In this document: piece by piece, positions 1 through 7,968 of the stretch
Layout: every line of letters starts with the position of its first letter
Position numbering within the stretch: the first letter of the stretch is position 1
Position numbers and translations under genes: made by a program
DNA from: Rhizobium sp. 2MFCol3.1
Lineage (GTDB): Bacteria; Pseudomonadota; Alphaproteobacteria; Rhizobiales; Rhizobiaceae
Assembly (NCBI RefSeq): GCF_000377565.1
Contig: NZ_KB898359.1
Location: 1-56,407, forward strand
Length of the DNA: 56,407 bases
Direction of reading: 5' to 3'
The notes under the pieces: generated by a model
Told to the model about the DNA's origin: nothing
Databases searched by the model: none
What the model saw: only the letters and a program-made list of their open reading frames with translations

Positions 1-98
1 GCCAGCCTGTTGGCCTTTATCGCTCTTCGCTATGCGGGGATATCGCGGACTTGAAGCCCATCCGATCAAACAAAAGCGTGAACAAATGGGAGCTTGGT

Positions 99-638
99 AT
101 GCAGAAAATTTCTCGTTGGTGTTTTGCCGCGGCGGTCGCATGGATGTCTTTATCCAGCCCAGCCCTCTCGGCCTCAGTCGAGCCGCGTCCGATTGCAGTG
201 GGTATGGACCATTATCATGGGACATGGCTCGAGATCGGCCGTCGGCCTATGTGGCTGACTGATGGCTGTGTTGCGGGCTATTCAACCTACAAGCCCGGAA
301 AAATGCCAGGCGCGGTCCAGGTGGAAGACGGTTGTCACGTCGGCACTCCTGGCGGACGGCTGAAGACTGTCAATGGCGATGGAAGGATCGTCGATCTCGG
401 GCACGGCAATGGCAAGATGCGCGTCCGATATCCCTTCTTCATCGTGTTCAACTACTGGGTTCTTTACAAATCCCCCGACAAAACGTGGTTCATTAGTGCC
501 GATCCTGAAATGCGGAACCTCTGGATCTACGCGCGGGCCATCCCATCGAAAGCAAAACTGAAGGTGATGATCCGCAAGGCGAGCGAACTCGGCTATGATG
601 TCAGAAAGCTTGAGTTTCCCGCGCAGTCCGGGCGGTGA
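99..638 (+). CDS. Lipocalin-family secreted protein
   Basis: A 179-residue protein. The N-terminus (MQKISRWCFAAAVAWMSL, then ALSA) is a Sec signal peptide, so the mature protein should be periplasmic. The mature part opens with the lipocalin GxW motif (HGTWLEIGRRP), as in bacterial Blc-type lipocalins, which bind lipids or other hydrophobic ligands, and continues with the expected beta-rich pattern (VFNYWVLY, WFISADPEMRNLWIYAR). I chose the ATG at 99 because GGGAG lies 6-7 bases upstream; a longer frame opens at 51 but would bury the signal peptide. The ligand cannot be predicted. It stands alone, with no same-strand gene close downstream. Confidence 0.8.
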   Translation: MQKISRWCFAAAVAWMSLSSPALSASVEPRPIAVGMDHYHGTWLEIGRRPMWLTDGCVAGYSTYKPGKMPGAVQVEDGCHVGTPGGRLKTVNGDGRIVDLGHGNGKMRVRYPFFIVFNYWVLYKSPDKTWFISADPEMRNLWIYARAIPSKAKLKVMIRKASELGYDVRKLEFPAQSGR

Positions 639-1235
639 GTGGACGAAGGTTACTTCAGCAGGTCGAGCGCCGACGCACTTTCAGAACGTCCCGCTGGAGC
701 GCGGATGACAGTCGATTGTCTGCCCTCCGCGCCTTGAGAGAAGAGGTGACCATCAGCTCGCGCGGAGAATGGCGATATCCCGCAACTTCGTGTCAGCCCC
801 TAAGGGCTTCGTAGGGTCCTCGATAGGTAGCAGTGAGATTGGATCGGCTACAGTTTCCGATGTGGCGGAAACGTGCATGCGTCTATGCGCTATCCATGGC
901 GGTTCATGTCGATAACGACCCACCGGAAAAATGCAAAGGCGCCCGCAGCGAAGTACAGCAACGGGGAGATATCGTCGAGCATCATGCTCATTCTCCTATC
1001 GATGATCCGATGCACTCATGATTGGCGTAACTGATTTCAAAGCGGTTAATCACAATACCCTTTTCAAAAGACAATGAATCCGCCGTAAACAGAAGACTCA
1101 AGCACCACCGGCGCCATGCCATGCCTCTGAAGAGGCATCGAATATGGCTCTGTTTTGAGCCACATTGAACTCGCTACTTCTCTCGGAAACATGGGCTCGC
1201 ATCGCCAGATAAACCGTTTGGCAAGGCTCGCCTAA
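639..1235. other. Intergenic stretch without a supported gene
   Basis: No frame here has a convincing start, ribosome site or protein-like composition. The only structure I see is a perfect 7-bp hairpin, ATGCCTC-TGAA-GAGGCAT, at 1121-1138, just before the Old Yellow Enzyme remnant. The stretch may be debris from deletions. Confidence 0.5.
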
Positions 1236-1463
1236 TCCGCCTGCGGCAAACCCGCCTGCTTTCGCTCGCCCATCGCGGCCGGTCTGGCCGACCTCGAGGC
1301 CCACGGCCAGATGGTTCTCGCCAATCCGGATTTCGTCGCACGGCTGAAGACCGGAAGCCCTCTGAACGAGGCCGACCGTGCGACCTTCTTCGGCGGCACT
1401 GAGAAGGGCTATACGGACTATTCTTCGATGGAAGCTGGGAAAGAAGCCACGGATCCCGGTTAA
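1236..1463 (+). pseudogene. C-terminal remnant of Old Yellow Enzyme (alkene reductase / NemA family)
   Basis: The plus frame ending at the TAA 1461-1463 reads AAGLADLEAHGQMVLANPDF, then VARLKTGSPLNEADRATFF, GGTEKGYTDY. This is the characteristic C-terminal end of FMN-dependent alkene reductases of the NemA/OYE family (ANPDLVERL, PLNE.DRATFYGG...GYTDYP). Only about 65-75 residues of roughly 360 remain; homology stops near 1240-1260, and there is no start codon or barrel core. It is a 5'-deleted fragment. Longer minus-strand frames over the same bases are shadows. Confidence 0.75.
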
Positions 1464-1507
1464 GCATGGGGTCGACTTGTTCTGGCGCATTAGGCATTAG
1501 ACATGAA

Positions 1508-1536
1508 AAGAGCCGCTTCACGATGAAGCGGCTCTT
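1508..1536 (-). terminator. Rho-independent terminator of the stress-protein gene
   Basis: A perfect 13-bp stem (AAGAGCCGCTTCA / TGAAGCGGCTCTT) with a 3-base loop lies just past the stop codon of the minus-strand gene at 1553-2164. Read on the minus strand the stem runs into TTTTC. It may also stop plus-strand readthrough from the OYE remnant. Confidence 0.75.
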
Positions 1537-1552
1537 GCAATCTACTTAGAAC

Positions 1553-2164
1553 TTAGATCCGGGGATCGGTACGGTAGCGGCCGCGCTCGGCTGCGATCTG
1601 ATCTGCGGTATACGGATCAGCGGTGTCATCGAAGCGCGTCCAGCCCTCGGCAACGTAGGCGTCACGGCGCCCGCCGAGATTGACGGCGCGCGAGCGATCG
1701 AGGATCGACTGTGCGGCCGTGATCTTGTCGCTCTCGACCTTGGCTGCGACGACAGCACCGCCACGACGGATGCCCTCGGCGTAGACGTGAGCATCCCTCT
1801 CCGGGACACCGGATTCGATCATCGCACCGACGATACCACCGGCCGCGCCGCCGACGACTGCACCCGCAACCGCACCTGCCGCCGTTGCCGCAAGCCAGCC
1901 AGCCGCAACGACTGGGCCGACGCCCGGAATGGCCATCATGCCAAGGCCCGTGAGAAGGCCGCCTGCGCCGCCTGCCACGGCACCGATGCCTGCACCCGTG
2001 CCTGCACCTTCGGCGGCATTGTTGCCCTGCCCTTCGACCTCTTCCTTACCGTCCTTGTAGTAGACGATGCTGATTTCGTCGGAGGACACGCCAGCATCTT
2101 CCAAGGCCTTAACGGCGGAGCGAGCGTCATCGTAGGAATCGAAAAGTCCTGTTACGGTCTGCAT
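1553..2164 (-). CDS. General stress protein 17M-like domain protein with glycine zipper
   Basis: 203 residues. The first ~45 residues (MQTVTGLFDSYDDARSAVKA...ISIVYY) match the alpha/beta fold of the YflT / general stress protein 17M domain. Residues ~50-120 are a long Gly/Ala-rich segment (GAGTGAGIGAVAGGAGG, AGAVAGAVVGGAAGG) of glycine-zipper type, which often associates with membranes. The C-terminal third is charged. The start has GAGGAG upstream. It lies downstream of the small secreted-protein gene at 2204-2521 on the same strand with a 39-base gap, so the two probably share the promoter at about 2566-2590. A general stress role is inferred from domain and promoter type; the biochemistry is unknown. 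Confidence 0.8.
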   Translation of the reverse strand: MQTVTGLFDSYDDARSAVKALEDAGVSSDEISIVYYKDGKEEVEGQGNNAAEGAGTGAGIGAVAGGAGGLLTGLGMMAIPGVGPVVAAGWLAATAAGAVAGAVVGGAAGGIVGAMIESGVPERDAHVYAEGIRRGGAVVAAKVESDKITAAQSILDRSRAVNLGGRRDAYVAEGWTRFDDTADPYTADQIAAERGRYRTDPRI

Positions 2165-2203
2165 GGTTGTCTCCTCGTGTTTTTTTCGTTGTTGTCGCTT
2201 GGA

Positions 2204-2521
2204 TTACTTTGCCATCGTCACGTTGCCCTGGAAGTCCAGAGATACGTTCCCGGCTTTACCATCCTTGGTGCCCATGCCGCGCCAGACGCCCTGGTCGTCG
2301 AGCTTCAGGCCGGACACGTCGGTGTAGCCCGCGACTTCGATGCGCGACTTCGCCTGATCCTCGGTGAAGCTGTTCTTGCCAGCTACTGGAGCGCCGGGGT
2401 TTTGCTCACCGGAAGTGGAGACGGCCGGCGTGGTCTGCGACGTCTTCGGTGTCTCGCTCTGAGCGAAGGCGGCGGATGCAGAGAGGAGCGCGGCGGCGGC
2501 GATAAAAGTGATCTTTTTCAT
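2204..2521 (-). CDS. Small secreted PepSY-like protein
   Basis: 105 residues starting MKKITFIAAAALLSASAAFAQ, a clear signal peptide cleaved after AFA. After a Ser/Thr/Pro-rich linker comes a small domain (FTEDQAKSRIEVAGYTDVSG, then LKLDDQGVWRG and VSLDFQGNV) that looks like a PepSY-type or related periplasmic fold. I chose the ATG at 2521 because of its strong GGAGG site 6-7 bases upstream and the signal peptide; the frame stays open upstream to 3055 but that part overlaps the opposite-strand gene. Probably first gene of an operon with the stress protein at 1553-2164. Confidence 0.75.
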   Translation of the reverse strand: MKKITFIAAAALLSASAAFAQSETPKTSQTTPAVSTSGEQNPGAPVAGKNSFTEDQAKSRIEVAGYTDVSGLKLDDQGVWRGMGTKDGKAGNVSLDFQGNVTMAK

Positions 2522-2565
2522 GGTGTTCCTCCAATTTCGGCATCCAGTTTGGAATGCGAAGAGGT

Positions 2566-2590
2566 AACCTGCGAGAATACATTTAGTTCC
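2566..2590 (-). promoter_or_regulatory. EcfG-like general stress promoter (GGAAC-N17-GTT)
   Basis: On the minus strand GGAAC (2590-2586) is followed after 17 bases by GTT (2568-2566), close to the GGAAC-N16-18-CGTT pattern known for the alphaproteobacterial general stress sigma factor EcfG. It sits 45 bases before the ATG at 2521. The match lacks the C of CGTT. Two stress-type genes downstream support the reading. Confidence 0.45.
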
Positions 2591-2669
2591 GTGCGTGTTC
2601 GCGCGTCGGCGGCAAACAAAGAATACCTCTCTCGTTGACCGAGACGGACAACGATCCCATCTATGGAGC

Positions 2670-3293
2670 ATGCCGAAGACCGAAACGATCGACATCGAAC
2701 TGATCAGGACGTGGACGCTCCCAGCGGCCGCGACCGTGGGATCGTCTGTCCGAGCGAAAGGCATCCTACAGGAGACGCAAGCCCGGCTTCCTACCATTTC
2801 CAAGAAGTCGATCACGCTCGAAGGGAGCGAGATCACCCTCGCGATGCCCGCCCGCGACAAGACTGCGTTCAACGCTGCGGCGGGGATCGTCTCAGGTGTG
2901 ATGGAGGAGGCCGAGACCCTGCCGGTGATCCCGCGCGAGATCCAGGAAATCCTTGAGATCAAGGCGACCGAGCGCCATCGCTGGCTCGCGGACGGGCGTC
3001 TTCCCAGCGCCGGTACGAGGACGGTGCGGTTGAACGGCCGTGCCAGGCAGATCACCTTCCATGTCTTCGATCCCAGGATTGTCGAAGACCTCCTCGACCG
3101 TGGGGTCGTGGACGAGTGGCGGATCGAGGACGCCGGGGCGAAGGCGGAGAAGCGGGAGAAGGCTGCCTTTCAGAGAAAGCTGGCACGATCGCTCAGGAAG
3201 AAGCCAAAGTCCGAGAAAAATGCGGATGTCGACAAGGGCGCGGTAGGGCTTCGTGGTTGGGAAGACTTCGATCGGGATGGATTTCTTCGGTGA
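2670..3293 (+). CDS. Conserved-looking hypothetical protein
   Basis: About 207 residues starting MPKTETIDIELIRTWTLPAA. I do not recognise a family. There is a central segment (ITLAMPARDKTAFNAAAGIV) and a highly basic, helical C-terminal region (AEKREKAAFQRKLARSLRKK) ending DFDRDGFLR. No signal peptide or membrane segment. The start is uncertain: the frame is open from 2595, and the GGAG before 2670 is only 2-3 bases away. It diverges from the 2204-2521 gene. Nucleic-acid binding is possible from the basic tail but is not shown. Confidence 0.6.
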   Translation: MPKTETIDIELIRTWTLPAAATVGSSVRAKGILQETQARLPTISKKSITLEGSEITLAMPARDKTAFNAAAGIVSGVMEEAETLPVIPREIQEILEIKATERHRWLADGRLPSAGTRTVRLNGRARQITFHVFDPRIVEDLLDRGVVDEWRIEDAGAKAEKREKAAFQRKLARSLRKKPKSEKNADVDKGAVGLRGWEDFDRDGFLR

Positions 3294-3339
3294 TCCTCAG
3301 CCCTACTAACGGGTTGTTTTGAAAACCGACGCAATGGGA

Positions 3340-3615
3340 CGCCGCCAATATCTCCACGAGCTTCGGCGCATCGCGTGGATCGGGACCACCCCCATGGGCA
3401 AACTCATCACCCCTCCCCGTCGGCAGCCTAAACTCGGTGTCGCGATCGGCCAGCCCTGAGAGATCGCCGGATAGATCGAACAGCCGCTGCGCCACCAGGT
3501 GCGCCACCTCCCCTTCCTGCTGAATCTAGCCATTGATCGCCATCATCGAGGATCCAAGCACCACACGGCGACGTTTCTCAAACAGCGTCGGCCAGACAAC
3601 AATGTTGGCCGGCCT
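3340..3615 (-). pseudogene. dnaE2: C-terminal remnant of error-prone DNA polymerase DnaE2 (ImuC)
   Basis: Reading the minus strand from 3615: PANIVVWPTLFEKRRRVVLG, SSMMAING, a TAG stop at 3528-3526, then IQQEGEVAHLVAQRLFDLSG, DLSGLADRDTEFRLPTGRGD, EFAHGGGPDPRD. This is the distinctive end of DnaE2, the translesion polymerase of the ImuA-ImuB-DnaE2 mutasome, where the same blocks (ANVVVWP..FE, HLVA..L.DLS, LPTGRGDEFAHGG..PDPR) precede the C-terminus. Both ends are lost and an in-frame stop interrupts it. Only ~90 of about 1,080 residues remain. Confidence 0.75.
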
Positions 3616-3720
3616 GCTGCAGCGTTCGATTGGGAACGCGCTTGGTGTTGTCGCAATGACAGCGATAGTCTATCGAGCCACAGGACCCATTCAAATTGTC
3701 GCTAGAAAGATGCTTATTCG

Positions 3721-4050
3721 ATGGCACGAAAAATCAGAGACGATGTTGCTTCGCGGGATGTCGAGGTGGAGCCCGTCATCTGCTCGCTATGCGAGCGAGC
3801 GATACCGGACGACCAGATCCAGGAACACCATCTTGTTCCCAAGAGCAAAGGTGGCAAGGTAAAGGTCCCTTTGCACCGAATATGTCATAGCCATATACAC
3901 GCAACCTTCACGGACGCACAGTTGGCGAAGAAGTTCTCCACGATCGCCGCTATTCTCGACGACCCCACAATCCAGAAGTTTGTAACTTGGGTGAAAACAA
4001 AACCACCAGGCTTCCAGGACGAGGCCGAGGAGCGTGGCCGCCGTCGCTGA
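3721..4050 (+). CDS. Small HNH endonuclease domain protein
   Basis: 109 residues. A CxxC zinc-knuckle pair (CSLCER, residues ~21-24) is followed by the HNH core EHHLVPKSKGGKV and then HRICHSHIHATFTD, in the order of compact bacterial HNH proteins. Such domains cut or nick DNA using a metal at the HH residues. Length is normal for the stand-alone family. No strong ribosome site precedes the ATG at 3721, so the start is moderately sure. The neighbour is the dnaE2 remnant on the other strand; no methylase partner is present, so a restriction role is not supported. Confidence 0.75.
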   Translation: MARKIRDDVASRDVEVEPVICSLCERAIPDDQIQEHHLVPKSKGGKVKVPLHRICHSHIHATFTDAQLAKKFSTIAAILDDPTIQKFVTWVKTKPPGFQDEAEERGRRR

Positions 4051-4152
4051 GAATTGCCCATGAAACTGCGTAGGTCAGCCTCGTTGAGGATCGAGGGAAG
4101 ATGGGAGAATTTGCAGCCAAGCTTGCGGGCGGCACCCAAGCACCACAAGCAG

Positions 4153-4599
4153 TCATCTGAATCTAATGATGTGAGTGGCATTTACGCAGTTCGCGCGCGT
4201 AAAACCGAGCTTCTCATAGAGAGCAGCAGCTTCTGCCGTATCGGTAAACAGCCGAACACCGGAGAATGATGTTCGCGCTGTGTCCAGCAAATAGCGAGCA
4301 ATGCTGGAGGCGACCCCTTGTCGGCGGATGGGCTTTAGTACGTATAGGTGGCGCAGGCGAGCAATACTTGGATCATCTACGTAAGGGTCGATGTTCAATC
4401 CGCCGACAGCCACCAATCGTGCATTGTGATAAGCACCAATCAGCATCTCTCCTTTTTTGTCGAACCGATTTGCCTTCGACTCCCATTCCTTGACAAGTTT
4501 CTCCATAAAACGAAAACCCGCGGTGGAGGCCTCGATCCGAAGAAGCTCGATGTCAGCCGGAAGCTCGAGGACAGGCTTGAGTTCGATTGCTAGGCCCAT
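4153..4599 (-). CDS. GNAT-family N-acetyltransferase
   Basis: 148 residues with the GNAT fold: beta strands LIGAYHNARLVAVGGLNI and ARLRHLYVLKPIRRQGVASS, where RRQGVAS is the acetyl-CoA pyrophosphate-binding motif A, then the motif B region (VRLFTDTAEAAALYEKLGF). It should transfer an acetyl group from acetyl-CoA to an amine of unknown identity. Length is typical. No operon partner on its strand. Confidence 0.85.
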   Translation of the reverse strand: MGLAIELKPVLELPADIELLRIEASTAGFRFMEKLVKEWESKANRFDKKGEMLIGAYHNARLVAVGGLNIDPYVDDPSIARLRHLYVLKPIRRQGVASSIARYLLDTARTSFSGVRLFTDTAEAAALYEKLGFTRANCVNATHIIRFR

Positions 4600-4741
4600 G
4601 ACCGTCTCGTCATTGTGATCGCATTTGCTTTTGTATCAGCGGACCTCAATGGCCGCAAAGTGCCTAGCGCTGACGTCGCGGTTCACTTCCTTGAGACCGG
4701 ATCCCGCGTTCTTGAAGGGGATCGAACGGTCGACAGATAGC

Positions 4742-5215
4742 TCAATTATCTGAATTTGAAGTCTCAGGCATGGCGGCAGCCTGTCGAACATTCAACGAAA
4801 CCGCGGCGGCGGCTCCCCCATCCTTCTCGTCGCCGCCGACATTCACCATCGACTGCGCGAACTCGACGTCGTTCGCTCGGAAAGCTTCCTGGATTATCAC
4901 ATGCGCCTTCCTGCGAATTTAGGTCTTCATACCCGGCAAAGTCGTCATGCCGAAGCTCAGCACTGTGCTGTAGTCGCCGAACTCCTCGACGCCCTTCATC
5001 TTCAATGGTTGGATGACCATCGGACCGATTTCGGTATCCTCCATGAGTTCCGCGCCGACCTTCTTTCCGAACGGAGAGCGCATAGCCGAAGCCGTGATTT
5101 CCATCGACAAGGCCTTGTCCGCCGAGGCCGGAACCGAGATCGCTGTCGAAGCACTTTGCGGAGGCCTGTCCGTCGATATAGACGCCTGGGAATTGTCGAG
5201 CGGGGCACTGTGGGT
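4742..5215 (-). pseudogene. Remnant of MscS-type mechanosensitive channel, cytoplasmic end
   Basis: The minus frame reads KKVGAELMEDTEIGPMVIQP, LKMKGVEEFGDYSTVLSFGM, TTLPGMKT, a TAA stop (4921-4919), then IRRKAHVIIQEAFRANDVEF. These blocks match the C-terminal cytoplasmic part of MscS/YnaI-type channels (ELxEDPEIGPMIIEPLKMQG...FGD...PGxQFVIRRKA...F), including the spacing across the stop. The membrane domain is missing, upstream sequence decays, and one in-frame stop is present, so it is non-functional. Confidence 0.75.
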
Positions 5216-5327
5216 CGCGGCATGAGCGGTCGGATGGAACTGACATTAACATAACGTCTCGTGCGCGTTGCCTCCACCGCTGACATCTGCGGCGGGCGCA
5301 GCGCGCAATTGCGGCAAGTCGGTGTCG

Positions 5328-6047
5328 TCAGTCGGTCATTGCAGCCAGGATCCTGCCACCGTTCGGTTCCTGCACGAGTATGGCGCGCTTGAGATCGCTC
5401 TTTGCGGCAGGGATCGGAAGGTTCAATGGCTTGCCACTCCAGGTGCCGAGATGAGTAAGAGCGTGCACGACGTGGGCATGTGGTAAGGTCTCTCCGGCAT
5501 TTTCGCCTCTGGCGACCGGCACCTCCACCGTGCCGGGTGCATATCGAACCAGCCAGATATCGGCCGAGGCCGACTGCTTCTCGGTTCCGTCGAGCGCGGC
5601 CATGTTGTTAGAAAATTTGATCGCAGGCCCCGTGAAGGCCGGCTCAGCGGCTATGGTGCTGCGGATGTCCTTCAGCTCGTAGCCGACGGTCGACCGATGG
5701 CCGTTGATGACCATCTGTGGTGTGAACGGGCCGGATTGGCCAAGCGCGGGTTCATATGTGACCTGTCGCGCCGTGAACTCCGGCTTGCCGAAAATGTCCT
5801 TCCAGCCGAGATAGTCCCAGTAGGTGACAGAGAAGCTCAACGCCAGCACGTTGGGGTCGTTGCTCAGCTTGACGAGATTGGCATTGGCGGGTGGGCAGGA
5901 CGAGCAGCCGTGACTGGTGAACAGTTCGACCACCGTGGGCGATCGCTCCGCCGAGGTCGACGCTGCCGAGGCCTGCGTGGTGAAGGCCGCCGCAAAGCCA
6001 AGGATCGTCGTGGCGATCGTCAGTGGTGATACGATTGATGTCGTCAT
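5328..6047 (-). CDS. DUF1223 secreted thioredoxin-like protein
   Basis: 239 residues with an N-terminal export signal (TIATTILGFAAAFTTQASA). The mature part starts VVELFTSHGCSSCPPANANL: the CxxC plus PPA motif is the hallmark of DUF1223, a periplasmic family with a thioredoxin-like fold. Further family blocks are SFSVTYWDYLGWKDIF and YTPQMVINGH-like PFTPQMVINGH. I chose the ATG at 6047 (GGGAG 7 bases upstream) over the longer frame from 6149. It diverges from the cytochrome b/molybdoenzyme operon, with matching promoters facing both ways. A thiol-redox role in the envelope is inferred. Confidence 0.85.
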   Translation of the reverse strand: MTTSIVSPLTIATTILGFAAAFTTQASAASTSAERSPTVVELFTSHGCSSCPPANANLVKLSNDPNVLALSFSVTYWDYLGWKDIFGKPEFTARQVTYEPALGQSGPFTPQMVINGHRSTVGYELKDIRSTIAAEPAFTGPAIKFSNNMAALDGTEKQSASADIWLVRYAPGTVEVPVARGENAGETLPHAHVVHALTHLGTWSGKPLNLPIPAAKSDLKRAILVQEPNGGRILAAMTD

Positions 6048-6081
6048 TGCGTTTCTCCCAGATGTTCTACCTCTGGATCTG

Positions 6082-6107
6082 CTTCGCAATTGCTTGGGAT
6101 TTGTTAC
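6082..6107 (-). promoter_or_regulatory. ECF-sigma-like promoter for the DUF1223 gene (GTAAC-N16-CGAA)
   Basis: On the minus strand GTAAC (6107-6103) and CGAAG (6086-6082) are 16 bases apart, 35 bases before the ATG at 6047. From memory this resembles GTAACC-N16-CGAA promoters of the Caulobacter SigF regulon. The motif mirrors the plus-strand promoter at 6224. Confidence 0.5.
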
Positions 6108-6223
6108 AGCCTTCACGGCTTCGTGACCCTGGTGCTCGCCGTAGCGCAAACGTGCGAGATGACCGCATCGCCAGTGGGCGGACCTGCGTTGTTCGTGCCT
6201 CCAAAATTAATCTGATCGTTGCT

Positions 6224-6250
6224 GTAACAAACTCGTCCGGGGCTCCGTAT
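6224..6250 (+). promoter_or_regulatory. ECF-sigma-like promoter for the cytochrome b/molybdoenzyme operon (GTAAC-N17-CGTA)
   Basis: GTAAC (6224-6228) and CGTAT (6246-6250) are 17 bases apart and lie 42 bases before the ATG at 6292. The extended block GCTGTAACAAA is shared with the divergent promoter for the DUF1223 gene, so one sigma factor probably drives both directions. Confidence 0.5.
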
Positions 6251-6291
6251 CTGCTTGTGAAGGTCACACAACCGGGACATCGAGAACGATC

Positions 6292-7152
6292 ATGGCGATA
6301 CTCGACGACTATAGCGACACACCGCCAACCGCACCGACAACCACCTTCATCCGCCGCCACTCGCTGGTGACGCGCATCACGCATTGGATCAACGTTCTTT
6401 GTCTCAGCCTGCTCCTCATGAGCGGGCTGCAGATTTTCAACGCACATCCCTCGCTTTATTGGGGGCAATATGGCGCCGATGCCGATCCGTCATGGCTGTC
6501 GATTACGGCCGTCAGCGATGACAATGGCACGCGCGGCGTGTTGAACATCGGGAGTTTGCAGGTCAGCACGACAGGTATTCTCGGTGTCTCCGGTTCCGGC
6601 GACGATGCGACTGAGCGTGGCTTTCCGGCCTGGGCGACGGTTCCCGGCTATCAGGATCTGGCCACCGGCCGGCGCTGGCATTTCTTCTTTGCCTGGCTGT
6701 TTGTCATCAACGGCTCGCTCTATGCGCTTTATGGCTTCGCACGCGGACATTTTCGTCGTGATCTGGCGCCGAGCGCCGAGGAGATATCGCCGCGCCACCT
6801 CAAACAAGAGATCGCCGATCACGCTCGGCTGCGCTTTCCCAAGGGTGAAAAAGCGCGCCATTATAATGCGCTGCAAAAGCTCACCTACCTGATCGTCATC
6901 TTCGTGATGCTGCCGCTGATGCTGGCGACGGGGCTGACGATGTCGCCTGGTATCGATGCCGGCTATCCGTTCCTGCTCGATCTGTTCGGAGGGCGGCAGT
7001 CGGCGCGGTCGATCCACTTCATCTGCGCCTGGTCGATCGTGGTCTTCGTGATTGTCCATGTGGCGATGGTGATCCTGTCGGGCCTCTGGAATAATATGCG
7101 TTCGATGATCACCGGTCGCTACGCCATCGAAACAGAGCGAGGCGACCAATGA
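6292..7152 (+). CDS. Membrane cytochrome b (b561/thiosulfate-reductase cytochrome b-like)
   Basis: 286 residues with about four membrane helices: residues ~30-47 (ITHWINVLCLSLLLMSGLQI), ~128-148 (FFFAWLFVINGSLYALYGFA), ~195-218 (LTYLIVIFVMLPLMLATGL) and ~240-265 (IHFICAWSIVVFVIVHVAMV). Histidines within or beside the helices (THW, RWHFFF, SIHF, VHVA) suit two b-type hemes, as in the family of bacterial cytochrome b subunits that pass quinol electrons to periplasmic oxidoreductases. Its stop overlaps the next ATG by 4 bases, so it is translationally coupled to the molybdoenzyme, its probable electron partner. Confidence 0.85.
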   Translation: MAILDDYSDTPPTAPTTTFIRRHSLVTRITHWINVLCLSLLLMSGLQIFNAHPSLYWGQYGADADPSWLSITAVSDDNGTRGVLNIGSLQVSTTGILGVSGSGDDATERGFPAWATVPGYQDLATGRRWHFFFAWLFVINGSLYALYGFARGHFRRDLAPSAEEISPRHLKQEIADHARLRFPKGEKARHYNALQKLTYLIVIFVMLPLMLATGLTMSPGIDAGYPFLLDLFGGRQSARSIHFICAWSIVVFVIVHVAMVILSGLWNNMRSMITGRYAIETERGDQ

Positions 7153-7925
7153 CCTTCTCAATCACACGCCGCCGCCTGCTGATCGGCTCTGCGGCCAGTG
7201 TCGGCGTCATAGGCCTTACCGGCTGCGACGACATCGCCCAGAATTCGAACGTCCAGAACGTTCTCGAGATGGCCGAGCGGCTGACAATGCGCGGCCAGCG
7301 GCTGCTGGTTTCCAAGGACAAGTTGGCGCGGGAATTTTCCGAAGCGGATATCTCGCCGGTCTTTAAACCCAACGGCTCGACGGCACCCGACAGCGAAGAC
7401 TATGTGCGGATGACCGAGAACGGCTTTGCCGACTGGCGGCTGAAGATCGACGGACTGGTGGAGCGCCCTGTCGACCTATCGCTTGCCGATCTCAAGAAGC
7501 TGCCGCAGCGCACGCAGATCACGCGCCACGACTGCGTCGAGGGTTGGAGCGCCATCGGCAAGTGGATGGGCACGCCGCTCGGGCCATTGCTGCAGAGCGT
7601 CGGGCTGAAACCCGGCGCGCGCTATGCGGTGTTCCACTGTGCCGACGAGCTCGAGCAGACGATGGATGGCAGCGGCGTCTACTACGAAAGCATCGATCTC
7701 ATCGATGCCTTCCACCCGCAGACGATCCTTGCCTATGCGATGAACGGCAAGGATCTGGAAGTTGCGCATGGAGCACCGCTGCGGCTCCGGGTCGAGCGGC
7801 ACCTTGGTTACAAGCACGCGAAATATCTGATGAGAATCGAGATCAAGGACAGCTTTTCCGGCCTCTGGGGCGGCAAGGGCGGGTTCTGGGAAGATCGCGG
7901 CTACGAATGGTACGCCGGGATATAG
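7149..7925 (+). CDS. Tat-exported molybdopterin-dependent oxidoreductase (sulfite oxidase / MsrP-like)
   Basis: 258 residues. The N-terminus TRRRLLIGSAASVGVIGLTG ends in a Cys (LTGC), so it carries a twin-arginine signal combined with a possible lipobox. The sulfite-oxidase-fold domain follows: ITRHDCVEGWSAIGKWMGTP contains the Cys that binds molybdenum, and GAPLRLRVERHLGYKHAKYL is the usual cofactor-binding stretch. Family members (YedY/MsrP type) reduce S-oxides such as methionine sulfoxide, or act on sulfite, in the periplasm. With the coupled cytochrome b upstream it resembles an MsrPQ-type quinol-driven reductase, although the heme partner is from a different family than MsrQ. Substrate is inferred only. 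Confidence 0.85.
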   Translation: MTFSITRRRLLIGSAASVGVIGLTGCDDIAQNSNVQNVLEMAERLTMRGQRLLVSKDKLAREFSEADISPVFKPNGSTAPDSEDYVRMTENGFADWRLKIDGLVERPVDLSLADLKKLPQRTQITRHDCVEGWSAIGKWMGTPLGPLLQSVGLKPGARYAVFHCADELEQTMDGSGVYYESIDLIDAFHPQTILAYAMNGKDLEVAHGAPLRLRVERHLGYKHAKYLMRIEIKDSFSGLWGGKGGFWEDRGYEWYAGI

Positions 7926-7968
7926 CCGGTCTGAAACGGGCAATCATGCCCACTTGGAGGAGAAGACT

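Noticed and set aside
1098..1490. 130-residue minus-strand frame
   Set aside because: It is the complement of the Old Yellow Enzyme remnant, which explains the open frame.
4764..5286. Overlapping 162- and 94-residue minus-strand frames
   Set aside because: Arg/Gly-rich shadow frames of the MscS remnant.
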